Positions 48,665-57,343 of a DNA stretch of 64,000 bases are shown here, piece by piece. How positions within the stretch are numbered: the stretch's first letter is position 1; the number at the start of each line of letters is the position of its first letter. The notes under the pieces are model-generated. The model had not been told where the DNA came from. It was given only the letters and a program-made list of their open reading frames with translations, and did not search any database. The stretch comes from Curtobacterium sp. MR_MD2014 (GTDB lineage Bacteria > Actinomycetota > Actinomycetes > Actinomycetales > Microbacteriaceae): NCBI RefSeq assembly GCF_000772085.1, contig NZ_CP009755.1:868001-932000 (forward strand), in the 5' to 3' direction. The position numbers and the translations under genes are program-made.

Positions 48665-50415
48665 CCGATCCCCGCGCGGCGACCGGTGCCGCACCGGTGC
48701 GCCCGCCGTCGCCGGACGATCTGCTCGCGGCGCTCGACGCCGAGCAGCAGACCGTGGCCCGGACGTTGCTCGGCCCCGTCGCCGTGCTCGCCGGCGCAGG
48801 GACCGGCAAGACCCGGGCGATCACCCACCGGATCGCGTACGGGGTCGCGACCGGCACGTACTCGCCGAACCACGTCCTCGCGCTCACCTTCACGACACGG
48901 GCGGCCGGGGAACTCCGGTCGCGGCTGCGCGCGCTCGGCGCCGGGACGGTCCAGGCGCGGACCTTCCACGCCGCGGCGATGGCACAGCTCAGCTACTTCT
49001 GGCCGGACACCGTCGGCGGGCACGCCCCGCGCATCGTGGAGTCCAAGGGTCGGGTCATCGCGCACGCCGCCGACACGGTCGGGATCCACGTGGACACCCC
49101 GGTGCTCCGCGACCTCGCGGCCGAGGTCGAGTGGCGCAAGGTGCAGATGCTCACCTACGACGAGTACGAGGCCGCTGCGGCCGACCGGGTGATGCCGCGG
49201 GACACCCCGCCCCGGCGGGTGATCGACCTCATGAAGGCGTACGAGCAGCTCAAGGACGACCGTCGGCAACTCGACTTCGAGGACGTCCTGCTCGCGACGC
49301 TCGGCATGGTCGAGTCGGAGCCGCGGGTGGCCTCGTACGTCCGACAGCAGTACCGGTTCTTCGTCGTGGACGAGTACCAGGACGTCTCGCCCGTGCAGCA
49401 CGACCTGCTGCGCGCGTGGCTCGGCGGCCGCGACGACGTGTGCGTGGTCGGTGACGCCAGCCAGACGATCTACTCGTTCGCGGGCGCGTCGAGCCGGTAC
49501 CTGCTGGGCTTCGGGTCGGAGTTCCCCCGCGGGTCGGTCGTGCGCCTCGAACGGAACTACCGGTCGACGCCCGAGGTGGTGCACGCCGCGAACACCCTGA
49601 TGCGCGGGCAGCCCGGTGCGCTCGACCTCGTCGCGCAGTCCGTCGAGCGGGGCCCGGAGCCGGAGGTGCTGCCCTGCGTGCACGACGGCGACGAGGCGCA
49701 GACCGTCGCCCGTCGCATCGGCGAGCTCGTGGCGTCGGGAGCGGCGTTCGGCGACTGCGCGGTGCTCTTCCGCGTCGGCGCGCAGTCCGCCGCGCTCGAG
49801 TCCGCCCTCGGTCGCGCCGGCATCCCGTACCGGGTGCAGGGCGGCACGCGGTTCTTCGACCGGCCCGAGGTGAAGCTCGCGGTGCACCACATGCGCGGCG
49901 AGGCCGTCCGGCAGACCGACGACGAGCTCACCCGCCGGGTCGGGCTCGTGCTGCAGCTGAGCGGCTGGACCCCGACGCCGCCGGACGGCACCGGCGCGGT
50001 CCGCGACCAGTGGGAGGCGTTGCAGGCGGTCATGGGCCTGGCCGAGGCAGCGCCCGCCGGCACGACGATGCAGCAGTTCACGCAGGACCTGGTCGACCGT
50101 GCGGCGACCCACCACGAGCCGGAGCTCGACGCCGTGACCCTCGCCACCATGCACTCCTCGAAGGGTCTGGAGTGGCCCCACGTCGTGGTCGTGGGCGCCG
50201 CCGAGGGGCTGCTGCCCATCTCCCACGCCACGACCGACGCCGAGGTCGACGAGGAGCGCCGGCTGTTCTACGTCGGGCTGACCCGCGCGCGTCGCTCGGT
50301 CACCGTCACGTGGTCACGGCAGGGTTCCACGCGCGGGGGTGCCCGGGCGCCGAGTCGGTTCCTGGCAGCGCTCGACAGGCGCACCGAGGGTGCTGTGCCA
50401 CCGGCAGCAGGCTGA
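48661..50415 (+). CDS. uvrD2: UvrD2-like SF1A DNA helicase without HRDC domain
   Basis: 584 residues from GTG 48661. Motor motifs: AGAGTGKTRAI (Walker A), LTFTTRAAGEL (Ia), VVDEYQDVSP (II), GDASQTIYSFAGA (III), ERNYRST (IV), TMHSSKGLEWP (V) and FYVGLTRARR (VI). Place next to nudC matches mycobacterial UvrD2, but that protein continues into a tetracysteine linker and HRDC domain, while this one ends soon after motif VI. It is a 3'-5' helicase for repair or replication. Its last 110 bp overlap the convergent gene at 50306-51163. Confidence 0.85.
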   Translation: MTDPRAATGAAPVRPPSPDDLLAALDAEQQTVARTLLGPVAVLAGAGTGKTRAITHRIAYGVATGTYSPNHVLALTFTTRAAGELRSRLRALGAGTVQARTFHAAAMAQLSYFWPDTVGGHAPRIVESKGRVIAHAADTVGIHVDTPVLRDLAAEVEWRKVQMLTYDEYEAAAADRVMPRDTPPRRVIDLMKAYEQLKDDRRQLDFEDVLLATLGMVESEPRVASYVRQQYRFFVVDEYQDVSPVQHDLLRAWLGGRDDVCVVGDASQTIYSFAGASSRYLLGFGSEFPRGSVVRLERNYRSTPEVVHAANTLMRGQPGALDLVAQSVERGPEPEVLPCVHDGDEAQTVARRIGELVASGAAFGDCAVLFRVGAQSAALESALGRAGIPYRVQGGTRFFDRPEVKLAVHHMRGEAVRQTDDELTRRVGLVLQLSGWTPTPPDGTGAVRDQWEALQAVMGLAEAAPAGTTMQQFTQDLVDRAATHHEPELDAVTLATMHSSKGLEWPHVVVVGAAEGLLPISHATTDAEVDEERRLFYVGLTRARRSVTVTWSRQGSTRGGARAPSRFLAALDRRTEGAVPPAAG

Positions 50416-51163
50416 CCGTCAGGTCGTCGCGGTCGAAGACGACCTGCTCCGTCGTGGGGACCTGGGTCCGCAGGGGCAGGCGCTGCACGAGCATCCGCAC
50501 CGCGGCCGACGCGACCGCTGCGCGTCGCCAGGGCGACAGCGGTGCTGCCGGCCGACCCCACACCTGGGCGGCCAGCGCGGGCCACGCCGGGTCCTCGTCC
50601 ACGCGGGCGTACTCGACACACTGCAGGCACGGGCCGTCGCCCGGGACGACCACCGGCCCGAGCCGGATCCGTCCGTCGCCGACCACGAGCGACAGGTGCG
50701 GGGTCCCGCGCCGCGCCCACGCCGACCGGAGCGCCGGGTCGACGACGTGGTCGGCGACGACCACCGCGAGTGCGGGGGTCGGGTCCGGCAGCACGACCGG
50801 CCCACCGCGGGGCGCGGCCGTCCGGGCCACCGTCACGCCCTCGCCGGAGAGCATCTCGGCGACGGTGTCGGCGAGGACGACGTCCCCGTGGACCTCGACC
50901 CGGGCGAGCGGCTCGGGCAGGACGTCGACGACGGCGGGGGAGGCGTCACCGAGCACGCGGGCCGCCACCTCGGGCCTGCACCCCGTCGTCCCGGCGAGGG
51001 CGGTCAGAGCGTCGCGGCTCGTCTCCCGCCGGAGCGCGCAGAGGAAGCGCTCCTCGGCCACGGTCGGGACGGGGACGACGGCGCGCGGCGGGTCGACGCC
51101 GAGCTGCACGGTCCCCGGGTCGCGCCAGACGAACTCGAGCGTGGGGTCGATGCGGATGCCCAT
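50306..51163 (-). CDS. Orphan cyclodehydratase-like (TOMM leader-binding type) zinc protein
   Basis: 285 residues from ATG 51163. The centre resembles the ThiF/E1-like Rossmann region of TOMM precursor-binding cyclodehydratase partners (VVLPDPTPALAVVVADHVVD, then HLSLVVGDGRIRLGPVVVPG), followed by the tetracysteine zinc site: Cys179-x2-Cys182 (GPCLQC) and Cys261-x-Cys263 (RCACRA). No YcaO, precursor peptide or dehydrogenase gene lies nearby, so a role in azole peptide synthesis is not supported. The position matches Rv3196 in M. tuberculosis, as I recall. The codons for Cys261 and Cys263 lie in the 110-bp antisense overlap with uvrD2. Confidence 0.65.
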   Translation of the reverse strand: MGIRIDPTLEFVWRDPGTVQLGVDPPRAVVPVPTVAEERFLCALRRETSRDALTALAGTTGCRPEVAARVLGDASPAVVDVLPEPLARVEVHGDVVLADTVAEMLSGEGVTVARTAAPRGGPVVLPDPTPALAVVVADHVVDPALRSAWARRGTPHLSLVVGDGRIRLGPVVVPGDGPCLQCVEYARVDEDPAWPALAAQVWGRPAAPLSPWRRAAVASAAVRMLVQRLPLRTQVPTTEQVVFDRDDLTVSLLPVAQHPRCACRALPGTDSAPGHPRAWNPAVTT

Positions 51164-51223
51164 GCACCCACGCTGGCGGAACGGCCGGCCCCGTGGGGAC
51201 CGGCCGTCACGATCTGTGGAGAA

Positions 51224-52645
51224 CTAGCGGGGTCCGGCGCCGGGGGTGTCGTCGCCCGCAGCGCGGTCGTCCGCGGGGCCGCCCTCGTCCTCGATGCCGC
51301 CGCTCTCGTCCTCGCGCGGGCGGTCGCCGGAGGCGTCGTTGAGCAGGTCCTCGAGCGCCTTGTCGAACGCGTCGTCCTCGGCGGAGCGACCCGGGTTCCG
51401 CAGCCGCAGCACGAAGGCGTCCGGGTCGTCCACGTCCTCGGACGTCGGCACGGCGTCGAAGTGCGACCACAGGGCGTCGCGCTCCTCGGCCCCGAACTCC
51501 TCGGTGACGCGCTGCCAGAGCGCAGCGGCCTCGCGCAGTCGGCGGGGACGCAGCTCGAGGCCGACGAGCGTGGCGAAGGCCGACTCGGCGGGACCACCGG
51601 CGGCACGGCGACGGCGGACCATCTCCGCGATCGCGTCGGACTTCGGCAGCCGGACGGTCGCGGCGGCGGTGACCGTGTCGACCCAGCCCTCGACGAGCGC
51701 GAGCATCGTCTCGAGCCGGCCGAGCGCGGCTTCCTGCTCGGGCGTGCGCGGCGGGATGAGCGCCCCGGACGCGAGTGCGTCGCGCAGCTGCTCCTGGTTG
51801 GTCGGGTCGATCTCCGAGGCCAGTTCCTCGACCCGGTCGAACGGGATGTGGATGCCCCGTGCGTAGTCGGTGATCGACGAGATGATGTGCAGCCGGAGCC
51901 AGCGGGCGGAGCGGAAGAGCCGGGCGTGCGCGAGCTCACGGACGGCCAGGTAGATCCGGACCTCGTCCTCGGGCACGTCGAGGCCCTCGGCGAACTCGGC
52001 GACGTTCTGCGGCAGCAGTGCGGCGACCTGCTCGTCCAGGAGCGGCACGCCGACGTCGCCGCCGGAGACGACCTCCTTCGACAGCTGCCCGACGACCTGG
52101 CCGAGCTGGATCGCGAACAGGGCGCCGCCGACGCCGCGCATCGCCTTCGAGACGTCGCCGAGCATGGCCTTGAGCTGCTCGGGCGCGCGCTGGTCGATCG
52201 CCTCGGTGAGCGCGTTCGCGATGCTCAGCGCCACCGGCTCGGCGATCTGCGCCCAGACCGGGGTCGTGGCCTTCGCCCACTGCTCCCGCGTGTACAGGCT
52301 CGGCGTCGCGGTGAGCTCGGGGACGCTCGTGGCCTCGTCCAGCCAGAGCGCGGCGACCTGGAACGCCTGGTCCGAGGCCTGGGCGGTCGCCGGGTCGACC
52401 GGGTGTCCGCCGTCACGCGCGATCGCGGTCGCACGCTCGGACGCGACCGAGAAGTCGATGCCGTCCCCGCCCGACTGCGCCGCGCGCTGGAGCTGGCTCA
52501 TCAGGTTCGCCACGAACGCCGGGTCGTTCGGCAGTCCGGCCGCGCCCGCGAGCTGCGACGGGTCGATCTGCCCCTCTCCGGAGAGCAGCTTGCGCAGCAT
52601 CTCCTGGAAGTCGTCGTCCGGCCCCGGCTGCGGTTGATCAGGCAT
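51224..52645 (-). CDS. DUF2342 zinc-dependent metalloprotease family protein
   Basis: 473 residues. The family signature RELAHARLFRSARWLR (RELAHARLF at residues 236-244) marks a minimal zincin-like helix. It is set in a largely helical protein with VPLLDEQVAALLPQNVAEF before it and HIISSITDYARGI after it. The N-terminus has a short disordered acidic start and the last 50 residues are acidic and disordered. The family is actinobacterial, predicted as zinc hydrolase/coenzyme F420 biosynthesis-associated in annotations, with no proven substrate. It is divergent from the PDZ-Lon gene. TAGCGT 7 nt upstream of the ATG indicates a leaderless mRNA. Confidence 0.82.
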   Translation of the reverse strand: MPDQPQPGPDDDFQEMLRKLLSGEGQIDPSQLAGAAGLPNDPAFVANLMSQLQRAAQSGGDGIDFSVASERATAIARDGGHPVDPATAQASDQAFQVAALWLDEATSVPELTATPSLYTREQWAKATTPVWAQIAEPVALSIANALTEAIDQRAPEQLKAMLGDVSKAMRGVGGALFAIQLGQVVGQLSKEVVSGGDVGVPLLDEQVAALLPQNVAEFAEGLDVPEDEVRIYLAVRELAHARLFRSARWLRLHIISSITDYARGIHIPFDRVEELASEIDPTNQEQLRDALASGALIPPRTPEQEAALGRLETMLALVEGWVDTVTAAATVRLPKSDAIAEMVRRRRAAGGPAESAFATLVGLELRPRRLREAAALWQRVTEEFGAEERDALWSHFDAVPTSEDVDDPDAFVLRLRNPGRSAEDDAFDKALEDLLNDASGDRPREDESGGIEDEGGPADDRAAGDDTPGAGPR

Positions 52646-52652
52646 GACGACT

Positions 52653-52658
52653 ACGCTA
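52653..52658 (-). promoter_or_regulatory. Predicted -10 element TAGCGT, leaderless (7 nt)
   Basis: TAGCGT on the minus strand followed by 7 nt and ATG 52645. Confidence 0.45.
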
Positions 52659-52814
52659 ACCGCTGCTCACGGGGCCGCGCCCGGGATGCTCCCGAGGGGA
52701 CGCCCGGACCGCTGCGCCGAGGGCGAACAGCCTGCGAGCACGCGGGCGACCGACCCGCCAGCGCGCGGGTGCACCGCCCGCACCCGCGGGCGCCCCGCCC
52801 GTGGAAGGACGTCC

Positions 52815-53924
52815 GTGACCCTCTTCGCCCCCGCGCCCCGTCGCCGTTCCCGCGCACGCACCGTCGGCTGGGCGTTCGTCATCGGCGCGGTCGTGCTCGG
52901 ACTCCTGGCGAGCTTCCTGCCGAGCCCCTACCTGATCGAGGTGCCCGGGCCGGTCTACAACACGATCGGCACGCAGCGGCAGGGGCAGGGCAAGGACGCG
53001 AAGGACGTCGAGCTCATCCAGATCGACGGGGCGGAGACGTACCCGACGGGTGGCGCGCTCGACATGCTCACCGTGGGCATCCAGGGTGACGCCACGAACC
53101 GCCCGTCGTGGACGAACGTGATCCGCGCGCTGTTCTCGCGCTCCGAGGCGGTCATCCCCGCGAGCGCCGTCTACCCGGAGGGCACCACCACCGAGCAGGT
53201 GAACCAGCAGGACGAGGCGGACATGCGGTCGTCGCAGCAGTCCGCCGTCGCCGCCGCGCTCATCCACCAGGGCCACGACCTGCCGACCGAGCTCCGGGTC
53301 GGGACGGTGCAGGAGGGCTCCGCTGCGGACGGCACCATCCGCGAGGGCGACGTCATCACGGCCTTCGACGGGGAGCAGCTGACCGAGAACGTCGACGCCG
53401 GGTCGCTCCGCGCGGCGGTCGCGGAGCACGGGACCTCGTCGCCGGCGACCGTGACGCTGCTGCGCGACGGGAAGCGCGAGCAGGTCGAGGTCACCCCCCG
53501 CGAGGAGCAGGGGACCCCGCTCCTCGGGGTCGGCGTCACCGAACGGTACGACTTCCCCTTCGACGTGAAGATCGCGCTGCAGGACGTCGGCGGCCCGTCC
53601 GCCGGCATGATGTTCGCGCTCGGGATCATCGACGAGCTGACGCCGGGCGAGCTCAACGGCGGGAAGCACGTCGCGGGCACCGGCACGATCACCGCGGACG
53701 GCGAGGTCGGCCCGATCGGTGGCATCCGGCAGAAGCTCTACGGCGCGAAGGACGCCGGTGCGACCGTGTTCCTGGCGCCGGCCGACAACTGCGACGAGGT
53801 CGTCGGCCACGTGCCGGACGGACTCGACGTCTACAAGGTCGCCACGCTCGACCAGGCGGTCACCGACCTCGAGACGATCGCCGCGGGGAAGAGCACCGCC
53901 GGGCTCGCACGCTGCGGCTCCTGA
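52815..53924 (+). CDS. Membrane-anchored PDZ-Lon serine protease (YlbL/Rv3194c type)
   Basis: 369 residues from GTG 52815 with AAGGA 5 nt upstream. One N-terminal signal-anchor helix (VGWAFVIGAVVLGLLASFLP) is followed by LIEVPGPVYNTIG, a PDZ domain (AADGTIREGDVITAFDGEQL) and a Lon-type proteolytic domain with the Ser-Lys dyad Ser262 (GGPSAGMMFALG) and Lys307 (IRQKLYGAKDAG), 45 residues apart as in Lon. It acts outside the membrane; the B. subtilis YlbL homologue degrades a cell-division inhibitor. Upstream in-frame starts would add an unlikely Arg-rich leader. Confidence 0.88.
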   Translation: MTLFAPAPRRRSRARTVGWAFVIGAVVLGLLASFLPSPYLIEVPGPVYNTIGTQRQGQGKDAKDVELIQIDGAETYPTGGALDMLTVGIQGDATNRPSWTNVIRALFSRSEAVIPASAVYPEGTTTEQVNQQDEADMRSSQQSAVAAALIHQGHDLPTELRVGTVQEGSAADGTIREGDVITAFDGEQLTENVDAGSLRAAVAEHGTSSPATVTLLRDGKREQVEVTPREEQGTPLLGVGVTERYDFPFDVKIALQDVGGPSAGMMFALGIIDELTPGELNGGKHVAGTGTITADGEVGPIGGIRQKLYGAKDAGATVFLAPADNCDEVVGHVPDGLDVYKVATLDQAVTDLETIAAGKSTAGLARCGS

Positions 53925-53969
53925 CCCGGCCACCCGCACGGCGCGACGTGTGCGCTCGACGCGATCCGC

Positions 53970-53995
53970 GCCTCCCGGCCGACCGGCCTGGAGGC
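53970..53995 (+). terminator. Terminator hairpin after PDZ-Lon gene
   Basis: GCCTCC/GGAGGC and GGCC/GGCC arms with one mismatch and a 4-nt loop, 46 bp after the stop. Confidence 0.55.
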
Positions 53996-54046
53996 TCGGC
54001 TCGCCTTCCTGAGTCCCCGTACAGTTTCACTGTCGGTCCGGACCAA

Positions 54047-54052
54047 TAGGAT
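54047..54052 (+). promoter_or_regulatory. Predicted -10 element TAGGAT of UPF0182 gene
   Basis: TAGGAT with a weak TTTCAC -35-like hexamer 16 bp upstream. The leader to GTG 54113 is about 55 nt and contains GGAG. Confidence 0.4.
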
Positions 54053-54112
54053 CGGAGCACTGACGGCCCGGCGCGCCGGGCCCGCCGGTCCGACACGTCT
54101 GGAGCACATCAA

Positions 54113-57100
54113 GTGACGACAACCTCGTCCACCTCGGGCACTGCTGGGCGGCGTTCGCCGCGGGTCCCGATCGTGGTCACGATCATCGTGCTGGCCGCAC
54201 TGGTGATCGGCTTCTTCATCTTCGCCAGCCTGTACACCGACTACGCGTGGTTCGCGCAGCTCGGGTTCCAGCAGGTCCTCACCACGCGCTGGATCGCGGG
54301 CACGCTCATGTTCGTGGCCGGGTTCCTCGGCATGGCGGTCCCGGTCTACGTGAGCATCGCGCTCGCCTTCCGCTTCCGCCCGGTCTACGCCAAGCTCAAC
54401 TCGCAGCTCGACCGCTACCAGCAGGTCATCGAGCCCCTGCGCCGCGCGGTCATGATCGGCATCCCGGTCGTCCTCGGCCTGTTCGCCGGGCTCGCGACCG
54501 CCGGTCGCTGGAGCATGGTGCTCGAGTACTTCAACCGGACCCCGTTCGGCCAGAAGGACCCGCAGTTCGGGCTGGACATCGGGTTCTACGTGTTCGAGCT
54601 GCCGTTCTGGCGCTCGATCGTGGCGTACTCGTCGGCCGTCGTCCTCATCGCCGGCATCGCCGCGCTCGCCGCGACCTACCTCTACGGCGCGCTGCGCTTC
54701 GGCGGGCGCGAGGTCCGCATCTCGAAGGCCGCACGCGTCCAGCTCGCCGTCACCGCAGCGGTCTACGTGGCGCTGCAGGCCGTCAGCCTGTGGCTCGACC
54801 AGTACGCCGCGCTGACGAAGGACAACCCGCTCATCACGGGTGCGCAGTACACCGACGTCAACGCCGTCATCCCGGGGCGTGAGATCATGGCGGGCATCGC
54901 GGCGATCGTCGCGATCCTCTTCATCGTCACCGCCGTCATCGGCCGCTGGCGCATCTCGATCGTCGGCACCGGGCTGCTGCTCGTCGCGGCGATCGTCATC
55001 GGCGGCATCTACCCCTGGATCGTCCAGCGCATCCAGGTGAAGCCGTCGGAGCGGACCTACGAGTCGGCCTTCATCGAGCGCAACATCAAGGCCACCCGCG
55101 ACGCGTACGGCGTGAGCGGGGTGCAGGAGCAGAACTACGACGCCACGACCGAGGCGAGCTCCGGCGCGCTGGCGCAGGACGCCCAGACCACGGCGAACAT
55201 CCGTCTGATCGACCCGAAGATCGTCTCGGACACGTTCAGCCAGCTGCAGCAGTACCGGCAGTACTACCAGTTCCCCGACCAGCTGGACGTCGACCGCTAC
55301 GACATCGACGGCCAGACCGAGGACACCGTCATCGCGGTCCGCGACATCGACCTCGACGGGCTCAGCTCGCAGGCGAACACCCAGTACAACCGGACGTTCG
55401 TCTACACCCACGGCTTCGGTGTCACCGCGGCCTACGGCAACCAGCGCGCGAGCGACGGCAAGCCGGTGTTCCTCGAGTCCGGCATCCCGTCGAACGGGCA
55501 GCTCGGCAACTACCAGGAGCGCGTCTACTTCGGTGAGACCTCGCCGCCGTACTCCATCGTGGGCGGACCCGAGGGCTCGAAGAACATCGAGCTCGACTAC
55601 CCGGCCGGTTCCGACGACAGCGACGGCGGCAACGCCACGACGACGTACCAGGGCAACGGCGGGCCGAGCCTCGGCGGGTTCTTCAACCGCCTCGTCTACG
55701 CGGCGAAGTTCCAGTCGGAGCAGATCCTGCTGTCGGACGCGGTGAACCGCGACTCGCAGATCCTGTACGACCGCGACCCGATCCAGCGCGTGCAGAAGGT
55801 CGCTCCGTACCTGAAGCTCGACAGTGACGCGTACCCGGCGATCGTCGACCACCGCATCCAGTGGATCGTGGACGGCTACACGACGAGCGACGCCTACCCG
55901 TACTCCCAGAGCCAGAGCCTGTCGGACACGGTCGCCGGGACCGACTCGTCGGCGTTCCGCACGGACCAGGTGAACTACATCCGCAACTCGGTGAAGGCCA
56001 CCGTCGACGCGTACACCGGCAAGGTGACGCTCTACGCGTGGGACACCGAGGACCCGGTGCTCAAGACGTGGCAGAAGATCTTCCCCACGTCGACGCAGCC
56101 GGTCTCGCAGATGAGCGCGGAACTCCTCGACCACGTGCGCTACCCGACCGACCTGTTCAAGGTGCAGCGCTCGATCCTCGGCACGTACCACGTGACGAAC
56201 GCGAACTCGTTCTACTCGGGTGACGACGCGTGGAACACCCCGCAGGAGACCACCACGGGCACGACCGACTCCGAGGCCAACTCGGACACGGTGTCGCAGA
56301 CGACGACGAATGCCCTCGGTACCAGGACCACGGCGTCGCAGGGCAACCTGCAGGACCCGTACTACCTGACGATGAAGGTGCCGGGGCAGGACACCGCCTA
56401 CTCGCTGTACACGACCTACATCCCGCAGCAGTCGGCCGGAGCGAACAACCGCAACGTGCTGACCGGGTACCTGGCGGTGGACTCCGACGCGGGTGGTGCC
56501 GGCAAGGGCGAGAAGGCGTCGAACTACGGCAAGCTCACGCTGCTGACGATGCCGAAGACGGACAACATCCCGGGTCCGGCGCAGGTGCAGAGCCTCTTCA
56601 ACGGTGACACCACCGTGTCGCAGGAGCTGAACATCCTGAAGCGGGGCAACTCGACCGTGAAGCAGGGCAACCTGCTGACGCTGCCCGTCGGCGGTGGGTT
56701 CCTCTACGTCCAACCCGTCTACGTCCAGTCGACCTCGAGTGGCTCGTACCCGCTGCTGCAGAAGGTGCTCGTGGCCTTCGGCGACAAGATCGCGTTCGAG
56801 GACACCCTCGACCAGGCGCTCAACGAGCTGTTCGACGGTGACTCCGGTGCTGCCGCCGGTGACCAGGGCGCGGCGAACGGGTCGGGTTCGACCGGTTCGT
56901 CGGGCTCGGGTTCGTCGGGCTCGGGTTCGTCGGGCGCAGGCTCGGCCGACTCGGGTTCGGGATCGTCCGACTCCTCGGGTGGCTCCGGTTCGTCGTCCGG
57001 GGGTTCCTCCTCCGGCGGCTCGTCGAGCGACACCGGCAACCAGGCGCTCGACCGGGCCCTGGCCGACGCGCGCAGCGCGCTGCAGGACCGCCAGAAGGCC

Positions 57101-57193
57101 TACGCCGACAACGACCTGGTCGCTGCGGCCGAGGCGGACAAGCGCCTGCAGGACGCCATCGAGGCCGCGACCGAAGCCGAGAACGGCAACTGA
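54113..57193 (+). CDS. UPF0182 (COG1615) large membrane protein
   Basis: 1026 residues from GTG 54113, with GGAG about 9 nt upstream. Seven membrane helices occupy the first 310 residues (VVTIIVLAALVIGFFIFASL, RWIAGTLMFVAGFLGMAVPV and others). A long extracellular region follows, with NFGVT-type conserved blocks such as FVYTHGFGVTAAYGN and QLGNYQERVYFGE, then a Ser/Gly tract of about 55 residues and a final helix (LDRALADARSALQDRQKAYA). The family sits next to the PDZ-Lon gene throughout actinobacteria (Rv3193c); its role is unknown, and the context suggests a partner or substrate of that protease. Confidence 0.88.
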   Translation: MTTTSSTSGTAGRRSPRVPIVVTIIVLAALVIGFFIFASLYTDYAWFAQLGFQQVLTTRWIAGTLMFVAGFLGMAVPVYVSIALAFRFRPVYAKLNSQLDRYQQVIEPLRRAVMIGIPVVLGLFAGLATAGRWSMVLEYFNRTPFGQKDPQFGLDIGFYVFELPFWRSIVAYSSAVVLIAGIAALAATYLYGALRFGGREVRISKAARVQLAVTAAVYVALQAVSLWLDQYAALTKDNPLITGAQYTDVNAVIPGREIMAGIAAIVAILFIVTAVIGRWRISIVGTGLLLVAAIVIGGIYPWIVQRIQVKPSERTYESAFIERNIKATRDAYGVSGVQEQNYDATTEASSGALAQDAQTTANIRLIDPKIVSDTFSQLQQYRQYYQFPDQLDVDRYDIDGQTEDTVIAVRDIDLDGLSSQANTQYNRTFVYTHGFGVTAAYGNQRASDGKPVFLESGIPSNGQLGNYQERVYFGETSPPYSIVGGPEGSKNIELDYPAGSDDSDGGNATTTYQGNGGPSLGGFFNRLVYAAKFQSEQILLSDAVNRDSQILYDRDPIQRVQKVAPYLKLDSDAYPAIVDHRIQWIVDGYTTSDAYPYSQSQSLSDTVAGTDSSAFRTDQVNYIRNSVKATVDAYTGKVTLYAWDTEDPVLKTWQKIFPTSTQPVSQMSAELLDHVRYPTDLFKVQRSILGTYHVTNANSFYSGDDAWNTPQETTTGTTDSEANSDTVSQTTTNALGTRTTASQGNLQDPYYLTMKVPGQDTAYSLYTTYIPQQSAGANNRNVLTGYLAVDSDAGGAGKGEKASNYGKLTLLTMPKTDNIPGPAQVQSLFNGDTTVSQELNILKRGNSTVKQGNLLTLPVGGGFLYVQPVYVQSTSSGSYPLLQKVLVAFGDKIAFEDTLDQALNELFDGDSGAAAGDQGAANGSGSTGSSGSGSSGSGSSGAGSADSGSGSSDSSGGSGSSSGGSSSGGSSSDTGNQALDRALADARSALQDRQKAYADNDLVAAAEADKRLQDAIEAATEAENGN

Positions 57194-57199
57194 CACGCC

Positions 57200-57230
57200 G
57201 TGGCGGGGCACTCGATTTGTGCCCCGCCAC
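57200..57230 (+). terminator. Terminator hairpin of UPF0182 gene, overlapping the tRNA promoter
   Basis: Perfect 12-bp arms (57200-57211 and 57219-57230) around TCGATTT, 6 bp after the stop. The -35 hexamer of the tRNA promoter starts in the loop and runs into the right arm. Confidence 0.8.
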
Positions 57231-57245
57231 CGGGGTGTGTAGGCT
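57217..57245 (+). promoter_or_regulatory. Promoter of initiator tRNA (TTGTGC - 17 bp - TAGGCT)
   Basis: -35 TTGTGC at 57217-57222, 17-bp spacer, -10 TAGGCT at 57240-57245. Transcription would start near 57252, 5 nt before the mature tRNA. Confidence 0.6.
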
Positions 57246-57256
57246 ATTGGATGTGC

Positions 57257-57333
57257 CGCGGGGTGGAGCAGTTCGGTAGCTCGCTGGGCTCATAACCCAG
57301 AGGTCGTAGGTTCAAATCCTGCCCCCGCAACCA
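57257..57333 (+). tRNA. Initiator tRNA-fMet (CAT)
   Basis: 77 nt including encoded CCA. The acceptor arm starts CGCGGGG and ends CCCCGCA-ACCA, giving the unpaired C1-A72 of initiators. The anticodon stem CTGGG/CCCAG contains the three consecutive G-C pairs specific for initiators around loop CTCATAA (anticodon CAT). The T loop reads GTTCAAATC and the D arm AGCAGTTCGGTAGCT. It stands alone, with its own promoter and a strong terminator. Confidence 0.97.
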
Positions 57334-57343
57334 AGCGTCACAA

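Noticed and set aside
50306..51163. A TOMM/thiazole-oxazole peptide biosynthetic cluster
   Set aside because: Only a cyclodehydratase-like partner is found. No YcaO, dehydrogenase, precursor peptide or exporter is encoded within the window around it.
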